From assembly GCF_900107195.1 (NCBI RefSeq), contig NZ_FNPB01000004.1, positions 62,001 through 126,000 on the forward strand: a stretch of 64,000 bases of DNA. Reading direction: 5' to 3'. This document shows, piece after piece, positions 8,582 to 18,500 of this stretch (its first letter is position 1; each line of letters begins with the position of its first letter). This DNA is from Halobellus clavatus (lineage in GTDB: Archaea; Halobacteriota; Halobacteria; Halobacteriales; Haloferacaceae). Below the pieces are notes generated by a model. That model worked only from the letters and a program-made list of their open reading frames with translations, searched no databases and was not told the DNA's origin. Both the position numbers and the translations under genes were made by a program.

Positions 8582-8791
8582 GAGTACAACGGCAATTGCG
8601 AGGAGATCGATCACACCCAGGACCGCCCCAGTCGCGAGATATGGCCGCCACAACCCAGAGATATCCACAGCGAGTCTGCGCAGGAGTGGTTCAGGAATGA
8701 GATCTCCCATCGATATCGCGATCTGCGCACCGACGATCCACGCGACTGAGATCGCGATCACACCAAGTGCTAATCCTTCTTCATTCGTCAT
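8558..8791 (-). CDS. Two-helix small membrane protein
   Basis: A 77-residue protein with two hydrophobic helices (about residues 6-28 and 49-72) joined by a short polar loop. An AT-rich box (cttaatag on the minus strand, about 8814-8821) lies about 26 bases before the ATG, which fits a leaderless transcript and supports a real gene. Its final codons and stop run into one arm of the inverted repeat at 8501-8581. No family is recognised. Confidence 0.55.
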   Translation of the reverse strand: MTNEEGLALGVIAISVAWIVGAQIAISMGDLIPEPLLRRLAVDISGLWRPYLATGAVLGVIDLLAIAVVLILSDRSS

Positions 8792-9341
8792 CGTCTGCTC
8801 TCTGTGGTAACTGCTATTAAGTTCGTCTGTTTGACAGTTCGTTGATCGGTGCTCGCCTGCCAGTCGGTCTTTTGATTTCCGTCATCATGTCCGGGGATTG
8901 CACGCTGAGGCTGACAAGGCCGTCCGTCGAACCGAACTCACCGTCAGACGAGTGTTGATGAATCGGGCCCGCTGGCCCGTTCCCACAGGTCCGTGTGTCT
9001 CCTGGGGCCCATACGCCGGCATTCCCAACTCAGGTGGACTACATCACACATAAGTGAATCGACCAACTCGGGGCAGTCGCGATCTGAGCTTCCGCTAACG
9101 GCCAATTCAGATTCATCAACATCTGCCGCCCACGCGTAGCAGAACGCTCCGCTCTCACGTTTTGATAACTAACTCATATTATTCAGAAAGAAAGTAAACT
9201 GATCCGACCCCGTCCCCAGTATTTACGTTATGATGGAACCTGGTGGATTCATTGACTGTCTCCGAAGTCGAACGGCGGGTCTGGCCATAGATTTATCTAC
9301 GTGTTCGCTAGTTAACTATTTGAGACGCCCCGTGAGGCAGT
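8792..9341. other. Gene-poor stretch of 550 bases
   Basis: It holds the promoter of the small membrane gene near 8815. AT-rich patches lie at about 9165-9195 and 9288-9325, the last of which probably drives the zinc-finger gene. No reading frame with family features is visible on either strand. No tRNA-like fold was noticed. Confidence 0.5.
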
Positions 9342-9494
9342 ATGTCCGACAACCCCCCTGCACAATGTCCCGAGTGTGGGTCGCTCGCGATCAGAGTTGC
9401 CCGAATCCCGCCGTGGAAACACGACCGTGGTGAGGAGTGGTTCACCCAGGCCGAATGCCGGCAGTGCGACCAGTACCGAGAGTGGTTCAGCTAA
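9342..9494 (+). CDS. 50-residue CxxC zinc-finger protein
   Basis: A very short gene with two Cys pairs, C9-x-x-C12 (CPECGS) and C39-x-x-C42 (CRQCDQY), spaced as in a zinc ribbon. The segment between them is IPPWKHDRGEEWFTQ. Haloarchaea have many such micro zinc-finger proteins, some of which act in regulation or biofilm formation. The TATA-like gttaactatt at 9311-9320 sits about 26 bases before the ATG, which suggests a leaderless mRNA. The paired Cys pattern in a 50-codon frame is unlikely by chance. Its partner or target is unknown. Confidence 0.75.
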   Translation: MSDNPPAQCPECGSLAIRVARIPPWKHDRGEEWFTQAECRQCDQYREWFS

Positions 9495-9588
9495 CAGAGC
9501 GATCCCGGCGGAGTGACTCGCATACATCACACGTTTCCAGCGGTGCGAGGTACTACCTCACGCCTTCAGTGGTGGTCTACTGACGTAG

Positions 9589-12291
9589 TTATTCGTCCTG
9601 TTGCTGCTGTTGCAGTTCGTAATAGAGGCGCTGAACGTCAACGATATCCACATCGCTGATGTTGTTGTAGTTATAGCTCGCTGGGTAGGTCTGGATCGCT
9701 GCCGTCTCCCGGTTCACGTAGAAGGCCTGGACGTCAGCTACGGTGAAATTTCCGTCGCCGTTGACGTCCTCAAGGTGCCCATCGTCATCAATGTCAGTGG
9801 GGGGACCGGCGTACTCCGAGCGAACAACCGGGGCCGTGGTAGTGAGTCGCGCCGTCGTCGTATTCGCGACCGTGTAGGAGATCCCGGCCGCTGTCGTGAG
9901 GTTCGTGACGGTCAGATCGAGCGTTGACTGTCCGATCGTGGACCCACCCACCGTTACCGTCGCGATCGTGACGTTGCCCGTCTCGTTGCCCGTAATGTCT
10001 GCTGCAGTCGCGTACACTGAGTTGCCGTCCTCCGCAATGGAGACCGTCTGCTGATCGGGCGCCCCAGCCAGGGTGAGGTTCGTGATCGTCGTTGCGCCGT
10101 CGGTCTGGTTGATTTGCAGTTCCCAGGCACCGATACCATCGGTCACGTTCGTAACCACGACATCGACGGACGCTGTCTCGGTTGCGGTGATCTGCTGTCT
10201 GCTCGGAGCGAGCGAGACGGTGATAGCTCCCCGTTGGAGAGCGAGCGTCCCGGCGGCGACCGTTCGGTTGTCGTTGCCCGCCACGTCAGTCGCGGTGATC
10301 GGGATCGAGGACGTATCGGGAACCGGCATCGCTGCGGACGCATTCACCGTGAACGTCCCCGTGTACTGGTCATCACCGTCAGTGTCTTCGAGCGCAACGT
10401 AGCCGCCACCGAACGCCGACGCGTTGGCTGTCACGGTCGCAATACCGCTGTCGGTGTCCGTCGCAGTGACGGTGACACGGACGCTGTCGCCGGTCGATAC
10501 CGTTCCATCGCCGTCGGTCAGGTCCACAGCCGTCGCCGCCGAAAGTCGTGGGGGCTCCGTCTCAGAATAGGCGGTGGCTGCGACAACCGCGCCCGCATCG
10601 ACGAGGCCGTGGCCAGTCGCATTGTTCGGGTCCGTGTCCCCGACAGTGTCGTTTGCGGTCGACTCGAGGCGCGAAATCGCCACCGGCGGCCGCAGCGATT
10701 CGTTTTTATCGAGCGCGAGTGCGAATACGCCGCCCGCGTGCGGAGCCGCGGCCGATGTGCCGAAAAAGGGGTCGTAAACGCTCGTCGAGACGCCGTCAGG
10801 GGCAACCACATCTGGCTTGATGCGACCGTCTATCGATGGGCCTCGCGCAGAGAACGGTTCGACGGAGTTGTCGCCGTAGTACGTCGCACCGACGGTTAAT
10901 ACGGCGTCGGTTGTGGGGTTTGTGACGCTCCGTGCTGTCGTGTTCGGGGAGAGTGACCCACCGGGACCGAAGACCGTGAGGTTGAGCGGCTTCGTTCCAC
11001 TCTCGCGTCTGATCGCGACGTAGTCTGTCGATCCGGTGGTCGAGACGCGTTCCACCGGTGCCCAGTTCCCGTCTTGGACGTTGTTCGTGCCGTTGATCGG
11101 ATTAGTCGGGAAATCGCTCCGACTGTCGAACAGGTAGAGGTCCAGGTTCTGATCGCTCTGTGGCCAGTCGTCCCACTGGAGAAAGACCCTTCGGGTCCCT
11201 TCGCTGACTTCGATCAACTCTTTGTTCTCCGAAACGTCCAGCCAGTCGTCGCCGTCACTGTCTCGCCACCGCCCGTGCCAGTGTCCTCCGTCGCCGTCGT
11301 TGCCCGCTGAGACGCTCCACAGCGTCCCGTTTGCGGCGGATCGCTCGAACTGGCGGTTGAACCGGCCGCTCCCGTCCATCGGCCCGGCGTTGTACCACGA
11401 CAGCGACATCACGGCCACCTCCGCGGAGGTGTTCTCCCGGATGTAGTCCATCGCAGTCGCCAGTTCGATCCCGGTGTCGATTTCGATCAACACGAGCGAC
11501 ACGTTGGGCGCGGTGTCGACGACGAGTTCCGAAACGGCGGTTCCGTGGCCGTCGTCTCTCGTGTCGAACGGCCCGGCCGGATCGTACGTATCAACCACGC
11601 TGTCCGCGATCGCGGGGTTCGAGGCGTTGAATCCGCGGTCGACATCGACGACTGCCACGGTGACGTTGTCGCCGTACTGTCCTGCAGCGTAGGCCGGCGA
11701 GACGTTCATCTTCGAGAGGCCTTCGCTCACGTTACCGCCGCGGGTGATGCGTCGTGGGACGGGCGTGTTGGGCCGTCGGATCCGTTCGACCGCCGGGGAG
11801 TCAGCGATCGCCGTTAGCGACTGCCGTGGCACCTGTGCTTGGACGAACCGCCCGTGCTGGAGCATAACCGTCCCAGAGTTGTTGCGGACGCGACCGGCGA
11901 CCGCGCCAGTTTGTCTCGGCGCGGCCGTGACGATCACGTCGACTGTCTCGGCGCTCGATGCGGTGGTCACTCCCCTCGTTGTTATCCCGTCGGCACCGCC
12001 ACCGCTGCTGCGCTCTCCACCAAGCAACCCAGCCGCGATCTTGGCCTCAGGCGACAGCCTCGTCCCGTCGGTCGTGTTCGATTCGCTGCGGTTGTCAGCC
12101 TCCGTGGAGGTGTTCGTCAACTGCGTCTGTGATCCCGCCTCGGCGGTGGTTGCACGTCCGGGGACCCGCTCTTCTACTCCAACAGCGGTATCCAGGGTGG
12201 GGGACGAGCCGAAAGACCCCGCCAGTGCCGGCGCTGGGGTCGCCGCGAGGAGTACGACGACAGTCATAACGACGGTCGCGCTCTGTGTCAT
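9589..12291 (-). CDS. Secreted subtilisin-like serine protease with cohesin-like and dockerin-like modules
   Basis: A 900-residue S8 protease. The ATG at 12291 gives a Sec-type signal peptide (MTQSATVVMTVVVLLAA); an upstream ATG at 12423 would run into the lipoprotein gene. The catalytic triad is visible: Asp at about 216 in VAVVDVDRGF, His at about 249 in DDGHGTAVSEL, and Ser at about 513 in FGTSAAAPHAGG. Beyond the protease lie an Ig-like domain, a cohesin-like domain (about residues 685-821) and a dockerin-like tail with one good Ca-binding loop, DVNGDGNFTVAD. The second loop is degenerate. The protein ends in five Gln. It is one base downstream of the lipoprotein gene, so the two are probably co-transcribed. 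Confidence 0.9.
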   Translation of the reverse strand: MTQSATVVMTVVVLLAATPAPALAGSFGSSPTLDTAVGVEERVPGRATTAEAGSQTQLTNTSTEADNRSESNTTDGTRLSPEAKIAAGLLGGERSSGGGADGITTRGVTTASSAETVDVIVTAAPRQTGAVAGRVRNNSGTVMLQHGRFVQAQVPRQSLTAIADSPAVERIRRPNTPVPRRITRGGNVSEGLSKMNVSPAYAAGQYGDNVTVAVVDVDRGFNASNPAIADSVVDTYDPAGPFDTRDDGHGTAVSELVVDTAPNVSLVLIEIDTGIELATAMDYIRENTSAEVAVMSLSWYNAGPMDGSGRFNRQFERSAANGTLWSVSAGNDGDGGHWHGRWRDSDGDDWLDVSENKELIEVSEGTRRVFLQWDDWPQSDQNLDLYLFDSRSDFPTNPINGTNNVQDGNWAPVERVSTTGSTDYVAIRRESGTKPLNLTVFGPGGSLSPNTTARSVTNPTTDAVLTVGATYYGDNSVEPFSARGPSIDGRIKPDVVAPDGVSTSVYDPFFGTSAAAPHAGGVFALALDKNESLRPPVAISRLESTANDTVGDTDPNNATGHGLVDAGAVVAATAYSETEPPRLSAATAVDLTDGDGTVSTGDSVRVTVTATDTDSGIATVTANASAFGGGYVALEDTDGDDQYTGTFTVNASAAMPVPDTSSIPITATDVAGNDNRTVAAGTLALQRGAITVSLAPSRQQITATETASVDVVVTNVTDGIGAWELQINQTDGATTITNLTLAGAPDQQTVSIAEDGNSVYATAADITGNETGNVTIATVTVGGSTIGQSTLDLTVTNLTTAAGISYTVANTTTARLTTTAPVVRSEYAGPPTDIDDDGHLEDVNGDGNFTVADVQAFYVNRETAAIQTYPASYNYNNISDVDIVDVQRLYYELQQQQQDE

Positions 12292-12292
12292 T

Positions 12293-12748
12293 TCAGGTCG
12301 CCTGCGGCCGCGTCGGTGGCTTGACTGTGGTGACGTTTTCGTGCCGTGCCAGGCCAATGAGGTCGTCGACCGCGACTGACCCTTGGATACGGCTGCCGCT
12401 GCGTAGTGCGACGTCCACCGCAAGATCAGTGGGTAGCGACCGGCCGCTAGCCACCTTGATCACCACCTGTACCGAGCCGTTTTCGTAGACGAGGCTCTGC
12501 TGATCGGCGTAAGCGGTGCGGTTCTCGGCGGTCACGAGACCGTAGAGTGATTGATCGAGGGCCGGCGGCCGGGATGGCGTCGTCGTGGCGGGAGAAGACG
12601 GCGTAGGTGACTGCGATGGGGAGGCCTGCGCTGTCGTTGGGGACTCTGCAATCGGCGATCCCCAGCCTGTACAGCCAGCTAAGAGGATCACGCCAATGGC
12701 CAGCAGGCGAGGATGCACGGCGCGCGAACGGGACGGCACTGCTTGCAC
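12293..12748 (-). CDS. Small lipoprotein upstream of the protease
   Basis: A 151-residue protein with a signal peptide and lipobox (LLAGC, Cys26). A Ser/Thr/Pro linker follows (about residues 35-62), then a compact domain ending VDDLIGLARHENVTTVK. The domain may resemble a protease propeptide or inhibitor (I9-like) fold, because such domains often end with exposed strands near subtilases. That is inference from size and neighbour only. It ends one base before the subtilisin start, which implies an operon and a shared role such as folding or restraint of the protease. Confidence 0.7.
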   Translation of the reverse strand: MQAVPSRSRAVHPRLLAIGVILLAGCTGWGSPIAESPTTAQASPSQSPTPSSPATTTPSRPPALDQSLYGLVTAENRTAYADQQSLVYENGSVQVVIKVASGRSLPTDLAVDVALRSGSRIQGSVAVDDLIGLARHENVTTVKPPTRPQAT

Positions 12749-12762
12749 AGGAGGGTCTCGGG

Positions 12763-12774
12763 AGTATAATAGTT
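12763..12774 (-). promoter_or_regulatory. TATA-like box of the lipoprotein-protease operon
   Basis: On the minus strand this reads aactattatact, centred about 21-25 bases before the ATG at 12748. It is the only AT-rich patch in the gap and fits a leaderless archaeal promoter. Confidence 0.55.
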
Positions 12775-12851
12775 GGCCTCAAGTGACACGACTGTGCAGA
12801 CGGGGCTGCTCCTCAGATCGTAGGGGTGTCTTAGGGAGCTGACGTACCGGT

Positions 12852-13577
12852 TCACGTAGAGGCACGGCCGAGCAGGAGGAGTGCTGCACAGAGGAGTGCT
12901 GTCACCGTGGTGAGCGGTGCAAAGCCGGGTGCCTGCGAGCCCGTCGTTGCCGTCGCGGTCGTGATACGCGGTCCGGTAGTCGTCGGTGTGCTGGTCGGTT
13001 GATCGGTCGTCGTTGTCGGCGATTCGGGAGCTGTCGTTGTGGTGGGAGTGGTACCGCCGTCGCTGCCCCCGGTATCACCATCCGAGGGTTCCGACACCGA
13101 AAGATCGGCCCCGACAGTCGAACTGACGGTATACTCGATACCGGACTCGTCGCCGAGTGCGTTCAGTTGCAATCCGACGTCAGCGTCCCCGGCAGACTCG
13201 CCTCGCACGGTTGCTGTCCCCACGACGACCGCCTCGGAGTCGTTCGTATCCAGTCCATAGCCAGTCACTGTTGCCGAGGTATTGGCCGCGTTCGTCCGGA
13301 CATCTACCGTGTTCGCGGATTCGTCGAGTGAGACGTCGGTGATCGTGGCTACGCTCCCGTTCGATACCGTGACGGTCGCGTTCACCGCACCGACACCGCC
13401 ACTGGCGTTCCCGACGACGATCTCGACTGTCGTCGTCGACCCGGCAGTAATCTCACCCGTTGCCGATGTGAGTACCACACCGGTGTCTCCAGCCCCGGCT
13501 GCGGCACCCGAAACCCCCGCAACAACGACTATCGCTGTGCACACGAGGACAACACCCCAGCGGATGGTAGCGTTCAT
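12852..13577 (-). CDS. Cohesin-like surface protein with Thr-rich stalk and PGF-CTERM-like anchor
   Basis: A 241-residue secreted protein. It has a signal peptide (about residues 1-28) and one cohesin-like beta-sandwich (about 30-155; GEITAGSTTTVEIVVGN, then VGAVNATVTVSNGSVATITD). A Thr/Ser/Pro-rich stalk follows, then APGFAPLTTVTALLCAALLL and a basic end. That tail has the layout of PGF-CTERM signals, which archaeosortase ArtA replaces with a lipid anchor. It lies next to a protease carrying a dockerin-like tail, so a cohesin-dockerin type contact at the cell surface is conceivable. That contact is inference. Confidence 0.75.
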   Translation of the reverse strand: MNATIRWGVVLVCTAIVVVAGVSGAAAGAGDTGVVLTSATGEITAGSTTTVEIVVGNASGGVGAVNATVTVSNGSVATITDVSLDESANTVDVRTNAANTSATVTGYGLDTNDSEAVVVGTATVRGESAGDADVGLQLNALGDESGIEYTVSSTVGADLSVSEPSDGDTGGSDGGTTPTTTTAPESPTTTTDQPTSTPTTTGPRITTATATTGSQAPGFAPLTTVTALLCAALLLLGRAST

Positions 13578-13659
13578 TTCGGGTACCGGATATCAATTAG
13601 GTGAGTACCGCAGAGCGAAATAATTGTTTGGCTCGCTTTCTTCCGAAGCGCTCCCGGGG

Positions 13660-14130
13660 TCATTGGCCCAGCCGAATCCACACCACGATCGTCGTGACAC
13701 CGACGGCGAGCAGTCCGGTGAGCGCCCCGAACCCCGGTGATCGCGTCGAAACAGACCGTGACGACTGTGCTGCTGTCATCGGTGTCGCGTTCGTGGCCCC
13801 CGTCGCTGTCGACGCCTCGTCAGGTGCTGCGTCCGGATCGTCCCCAGCTGCTGTCGTCGACTGCGACGTCCCTGCCGCTGTCGTGCTGCCTGTGGTGACC
13901 TGAACATCGGCAGGTCCCGGAGACGACCCGGTGGCCGTCGGCGCTGCTTCCGTGACGGCAGTGGACTCTGTCCCGCCGCCAGTACCACTGGCAGTCGTGG
14001 TCGACGGGCGGGGTATGGTGTCGGCCAGTCCCGAGCCGGAGCACGCGACTGAACTGTTCCAGCCACTGCGGCGAGCACGGTGAATGCTTCGTACTCGACT
14101 CCGAGGGGGCCGCGTCCAAAGACCTATCAA
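13660..14130 (-). pseudogene. Broken PGF-CTERM surface protein fragment
   Basis: The frame ends in a Thr-rich stalk followed by SPGFGALTGLLAVGVTTIVV and a short basic tail, a clear PGF-CTERM-like anchor. The N-terminal 35 residues, however, are Arg-rich and unlike any signal peptide. A hydrophobic signal-like stretch (FTVLAAVAGT) lies in a different frame at about 14050-14085. No folded domain separates the two. This looks like a gene that has lost its middle by deletion and is now out of frame. A short functional variant cannot be excluded. Confidence 0.5.
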
Positions 14131-14151
14131 AATTCGTGTGAAGAGACGAAT

Positions 14152-15273
14152 ATGTCCCGCGGGGTCCCGCTGACAGTGCTCGTTGCCCTCGTGATCGTCC
14201 TCTCGGTAGCTCCCGGGACGGTGACAGCGGACGCGGAGACGAACACCACGGTCGAAGCCACGACGAGCATCGACACACCCTCCCGCACGCTCACAATTCT
14301 GGGACGGGACTTCAATGTCTCGTCGTTAGGTCGCGTTGAGGAAGGCACCGAAGTGAGTGCCGACGTGACACGCCCTGGTGACGATGGGTTCCGGGTACAT
14401 CTGTACGACTACGATGGCAACCCGATTACGACGATCGAGGGCAACAGCAACGGAACGTACACACTCGGGGGAACGGACACGCTCGATCCTGGGACGTACC
14501 TGCTCGCTCTCTCGATCGACGGGAGTTTCGAGCGGGTCCAACCGGTCGTCGTCTCGGGCTATCAGTTCGCGGTCGATGCGCCCGCGGAAGCCTCTCCGGA
14601 CGATCCCGTCTCGATCGATATCGAACTGACCGGTGATGCCTCGCTCCCGAACTACGTCGAAGTCGTCGTGATGAACGACTCGATGCACCGCTATACGGCC
14701 GCTCACATCGTCGACACCAGACAGTACTCCGTAATCGTCGACGACCTCGAGCCGGGAGAGTACCGCCTGTACGTGAGCGCAAACAACGACAGCCAGGTCG
14801 CGGGGGTCAGTTCAGTGCAAGCGATGACGATCGGCGCGGGCGAAACAGCCACTTCGACGGCCCCACCGCCGGCTACGACTTCGACCGGCGATGCTGGATC
14901 GAGTACTACCCGACAGTCCGTTGCAGTGGGAACCCCCTCGTCGACGACTCGGCCTGGATCTCCCCCCACTATCACGACACCGGCGGCCGCGACGTCGATA
15001 CCGTCTCCCACACCGACGGGCGATGCTGTGTCTGGCACGAAGACGGGAGACGCATCGACATCAATGGCAACAAGAGCAGATCGACAGACGCCGGGCTCGC
15101 CGGACGCACCGGATACCGCCGATGCGGCTGATCTGGACGACGGATCGGCTACCGCAGTGACCAACGGTTCAGTCGACTCACCGACCCGCACAGCAGCGGC
15201 TACGCCGGGGTTCACCGTTGTCACGGCGGTCGTCGGGTTCGCGCTGCTGTTCGTCGCCAGACTGCGTGCTTGA
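14152..15273 (+). CDS. Thr-rich stalk surface protein, PGF-CTERM type (paralog of 23488-24612)
   Basis: A 373-residue secreted protein. The ATG at 14152 gives a typical signal peptide (MSRGVPLTVLVALVIVLSVA). A TATA-like ctatcaaaa lies 24 bases upstream, and an upstream in-frame ATG at 14080 would precede that box. The ectodomain has two beta-rich units (FRVHLYDYDGNPITTIEGN...DPGTYLLALSIDG and VEVVVMNDS...LEPGEYRLYVSAN). A Ser/Thr/Pro stalk of about 110 residues follows. The tail TPGFTVVTAVVGFALLFVA plus basic residues fits ArtA-type processing. The same layout occurs at 23488-24612, so the two paralogs flank the 2,359-residue protein. Confidence 0.78.
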   Translation: MSRGVPLTVLVALVIVLSVAPGTVTADAETNTTVEATTSIDTPSRTLTILGRDFNVSSLGRVEEGTEVSADVTRPGDDGFRVHLYDYDGNPITTIEGNSNGTYTLGGTDTLDPGTYLLALSIDGSFERVQPVVVSGYQFAVDAPAEASPDDPVSIDIELTGDASLPNYVEVVVMNDSMHRYTAAHIVDTRQYSVIVDDLEPGEYRLYVSANNDSQVAGVSSVQAMTIGAGETATSTAPPPATTSTGDAGSSTTRQSVAVGTPSSTTRPGSPPTITTPAAATSIPSPTPTGDAVSGTKTGDASTSMATRADRQTPGSPDAPDTADAADLDDGSATAVTNGSVDSPTRTAAATPGFTVVTAVVGFALLFVARLRA

Positions 15274-15374
15274 CGAGGCTCGGGGGCAAGAGCCTCTGGC
15301 TGACGCGTCGGATCGGTTGGTGAAAAGTATTTGTGCCCAGTTATCAAACACGATAAAACCTGTCAGCCGATAAA

Positions 15375-15386
15375 GTTTTTATTATT
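15375..15386 (+). promoter_or_regulatory. Candidate TATA-like box before the 2,359-residue gene
   Basis: The AT-rich gtttttattatt lies in a low-GC patch (15335-15400) of the 233-base gap. It is about 120 bases before the ATG at 15507, so a leader of roughly 95 bases would be expected. A closer box (agtatatg, about 15444-15451) is an alternative. Confidence 0.4.
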
Positions 15387-15506
15387 GACCATACTCGGTG
15401 TCATATGGCAATCTGGGGGCATCCGGAGTTGTCACGACCATTGGGTAGTATATGGGAGCTGATCCAGTCACGAGGATGGACAGGACGCGATTGGTGGTGA
15501 CGGCGG

Positions 15507-18500
15507 ATGGGGGCCTCAGCAATCCGTCAGAGCGGCCGAACAGTGCTGGTAATCGCTTTCTGTGTGTTTCTCACGACGAGTCCGGTGGCCGGGATCGGGC
15601 TGTCGTCACCGTCGGATACGGCGCAGCAATCGGCGGTGACAGACGCTACTGCTGGTCAGACTGATTTTACCGACGTCAACGCATCGGAGCTTGAGGGGTC
15701 GGGAACGCCGAGTGATCCGTACAACATCTCCAACGTTTCGGAACTGCAGGCGATGGAGGATGAGCTTGATGCGCACTACGAACTCGTCTCGGATATCGAT
15801 GCTTCAAATACCTCAACGTGGAAGAGCGGAAACGGATTCGCTCCAATTGGGGACGACTCTCGGGAGTTTGTGGGCACGCTCGACGGTAATGGATACAACA
15901 TTGACCAACTCTCTATAAATCGCTCCTCAACGAGCCGAGTCGGTCTCTTCGGACGGACTGATAACGCGACGATTCGTGATGTTACCCTCACTGAAGCGAA
16001 CATAACCGGACACAAGCGCGTCGGCGCCCTCGTTGGCTACAGTCACCAGACGACAGTGCACGGTGCGTCTGCGACCGGTCACGTGTCGGGCAACGAGAGT
16101 GTCGGTGGACTGCTCGGGTACAACAACGGACATAACTCGCTCGTCACGCAGTCGACTGCGAACGCGAATGTCACCGCCACATTCCGGATGGTCGGATCCC
16201 TCGTCGGAGGAAACGACGGAAATGCTACCATACGGCAGTCAACAGCAACAGGGAGTGTCGATGGCGGTGACCTGGCTGGCGGGCTCACGGGCCTTAATGA
16301 CGATAATTCCACTATTCTAAACACCTACGCGACGACGAATGTCAACGGGTCGTCAAGTATCGGTGGGTTGGTGGGTGTCAATATACGGAATGGTACGATA
16401 CATAAGTCATACGCGACAGGATCCGTGAGTGGAAGTGGGAACAGTATCGGGGGACTTGTCGGAAACAATATTAATAGCAGCGTAACGGCCTCGTACTGGA
16501 ATACCCAGACCACCGGTCAGTCCCAGTCGGGAGGTGAAGCGACTGCCCTCACGACGGCCAATATGACCGGCGAGGCGGCCGAGAGCAATATGTCCGCACT
16601 CGCCTTCGGTGACGTTTGGGAGACACAGCCGGACGATTATCCGGTCCTCGCGTGGCAGTTGCCACAGCAGGGAGGCGAGGACGGAGCACCGGGACCGGAT
16701 CTGGTTGTGGACGGAGAAGCCGACGGTGACGACGAGTACGCGACGATTCAGAACGGTATCGACAACGCGAGCGAGGGTGACATCGTCGAGGTACGTCCCG
16801 GCACGTACGAGGAACCCATAGATGTAAGCAAGAATATCTCCCTGATCGCTCCGGGGGGCGCCAACATCACGAACAGCTCCGCCGTCCCAGCGGCGTACGG
16901 GACGGCCGAATCCCAGCAGGGGCTCCAGATAGAGGGTCCAGCCACGCCACAGATCGCCGGATTCAGGCTGATAAACTGGACCGTGGGTGTCGACGCCACC
17001 TCCTCGGAAGGGGACTGGACCGTCCTCGACACGCAGGTTCGAGGAGCCGAAGACGGAATCGTCGCGGAGAACGCCAGCGGTGCGTGGGCGATCGAGCGGT
17101 CGCTCATCGCGGATTCGGCGTCCGAGGGTGTCGAGGCATCTAACACGACTGGTGAGTGGACGATCAGATTTACCGAGATCGTCGATGCGCGACGGGCAGT
17201 CGAAGCGACTAGCACGACCGGAGCCTGGGAGATTCGCTGGTCGGCCTTGGTTAACAGTTCGGAGGTCACGATCGACGCACGGGGAGCCGAGATCGAGGGG
17301 AATGCGACCAGAAACTGGTGGGGAGACCCCGACGGTCCCGGAGATAATGACATCGCAGGCAACGTTTCGGTTGCGGAGCCCTTGCCCGTCCCACCGACCA
17401 CGATCCTCGGCACGCTCTCGGCGGAGAGTGGTGCGTCGCTTGCCGGCGATTCCGTGGTCGCCTACACCGACCTCGACGGCGAAGAGACCGAGGTGTTCGA
17501 CGCTGGGGTGGCTGCGAACGGCGAATTCCGAATCGATACGGATCGCCCCGGCGTCAGCTACACGCTCGCCTACGCAGACGACGACTTCGGTGAGGAGCGA
17601 AACGGTGTCCCTGACCTCTATGCGATCGGGAAAACGATAGCGCCGGAGCACGTCGATCCGGAACTCCCGACGGCGCACAACGTCTCGATTCGGGTGATCG
17701 ACCAGTACGGGAACCCGATCGAGAACGCGGATCTCGCGATCGAACACCGGAACGGCGGCGCGGTTATAACGGACGGCGAACGGGATGCGACAGACGAGAA
17801 CGGATACCTCTCGGTTGACGGCGAGACGACCTTCGAGTTCGTCGGCAACCTCACCGTCGGAGCCGCGTTCAGCGGCGTCAACGGCTCCACGAACGTCCAG
17901 GTCGACAGCGACCAAACGATCACCGTCGAACTGTCCGGTGCCACAGTAAACGGGACGATCAACACCAGTACGGGGTCACCGGAGGGTGATCTGGTCGGAG
18001 CCTTCAACGTCACCGACGACGGCGTTGAGGGGGTCGACACGACCGTCGGCGCGGACGGCAGCTTCGAACTCGGCGGCCTATCTTCCGACGAGGAGTACAC
18101 ACTGGTGTTCGGCGACGACGACGCCGGTGACGTCTCGAACGACGTCCCGGACATCTATGCGGTCCAGCGCGTCTCTCCGGCCGCGGGGACTACGGATGTC
18201 GGTGAAATCGATATTCCGGAGGCCCACAACGTCTCTGTCCGCGTCGTGGACCGGACCGGGGAAGGAATCCAGGGTGCAGACGTCGCGATCACGCACAAGA
18301 ACGGTGACGCCATCGTCGAAGACGGCGAGCGCAACGCGACCAACGAGAGCGGATATTTCTCCTCGACGGACTCCGCTCCGCTTGAGCTCGCGGGCAACGT
18401 GACTGTCTGGGCGAACTACAACGGCGTAAACAACTCGACGAGCTTGCGGGTCAACAAGACGACGGGGGATCGCAGTGTCGTCATTGAGTTGACTCGGCCG

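Noticed and set aside
16407-17915. 502-codon minus-strand frame opposite the 2,359-residue gene
   Set aside because: It is antisense to recognisable GLUG, beta-helix and module sequence. It has the biased composition of a shadow frame.
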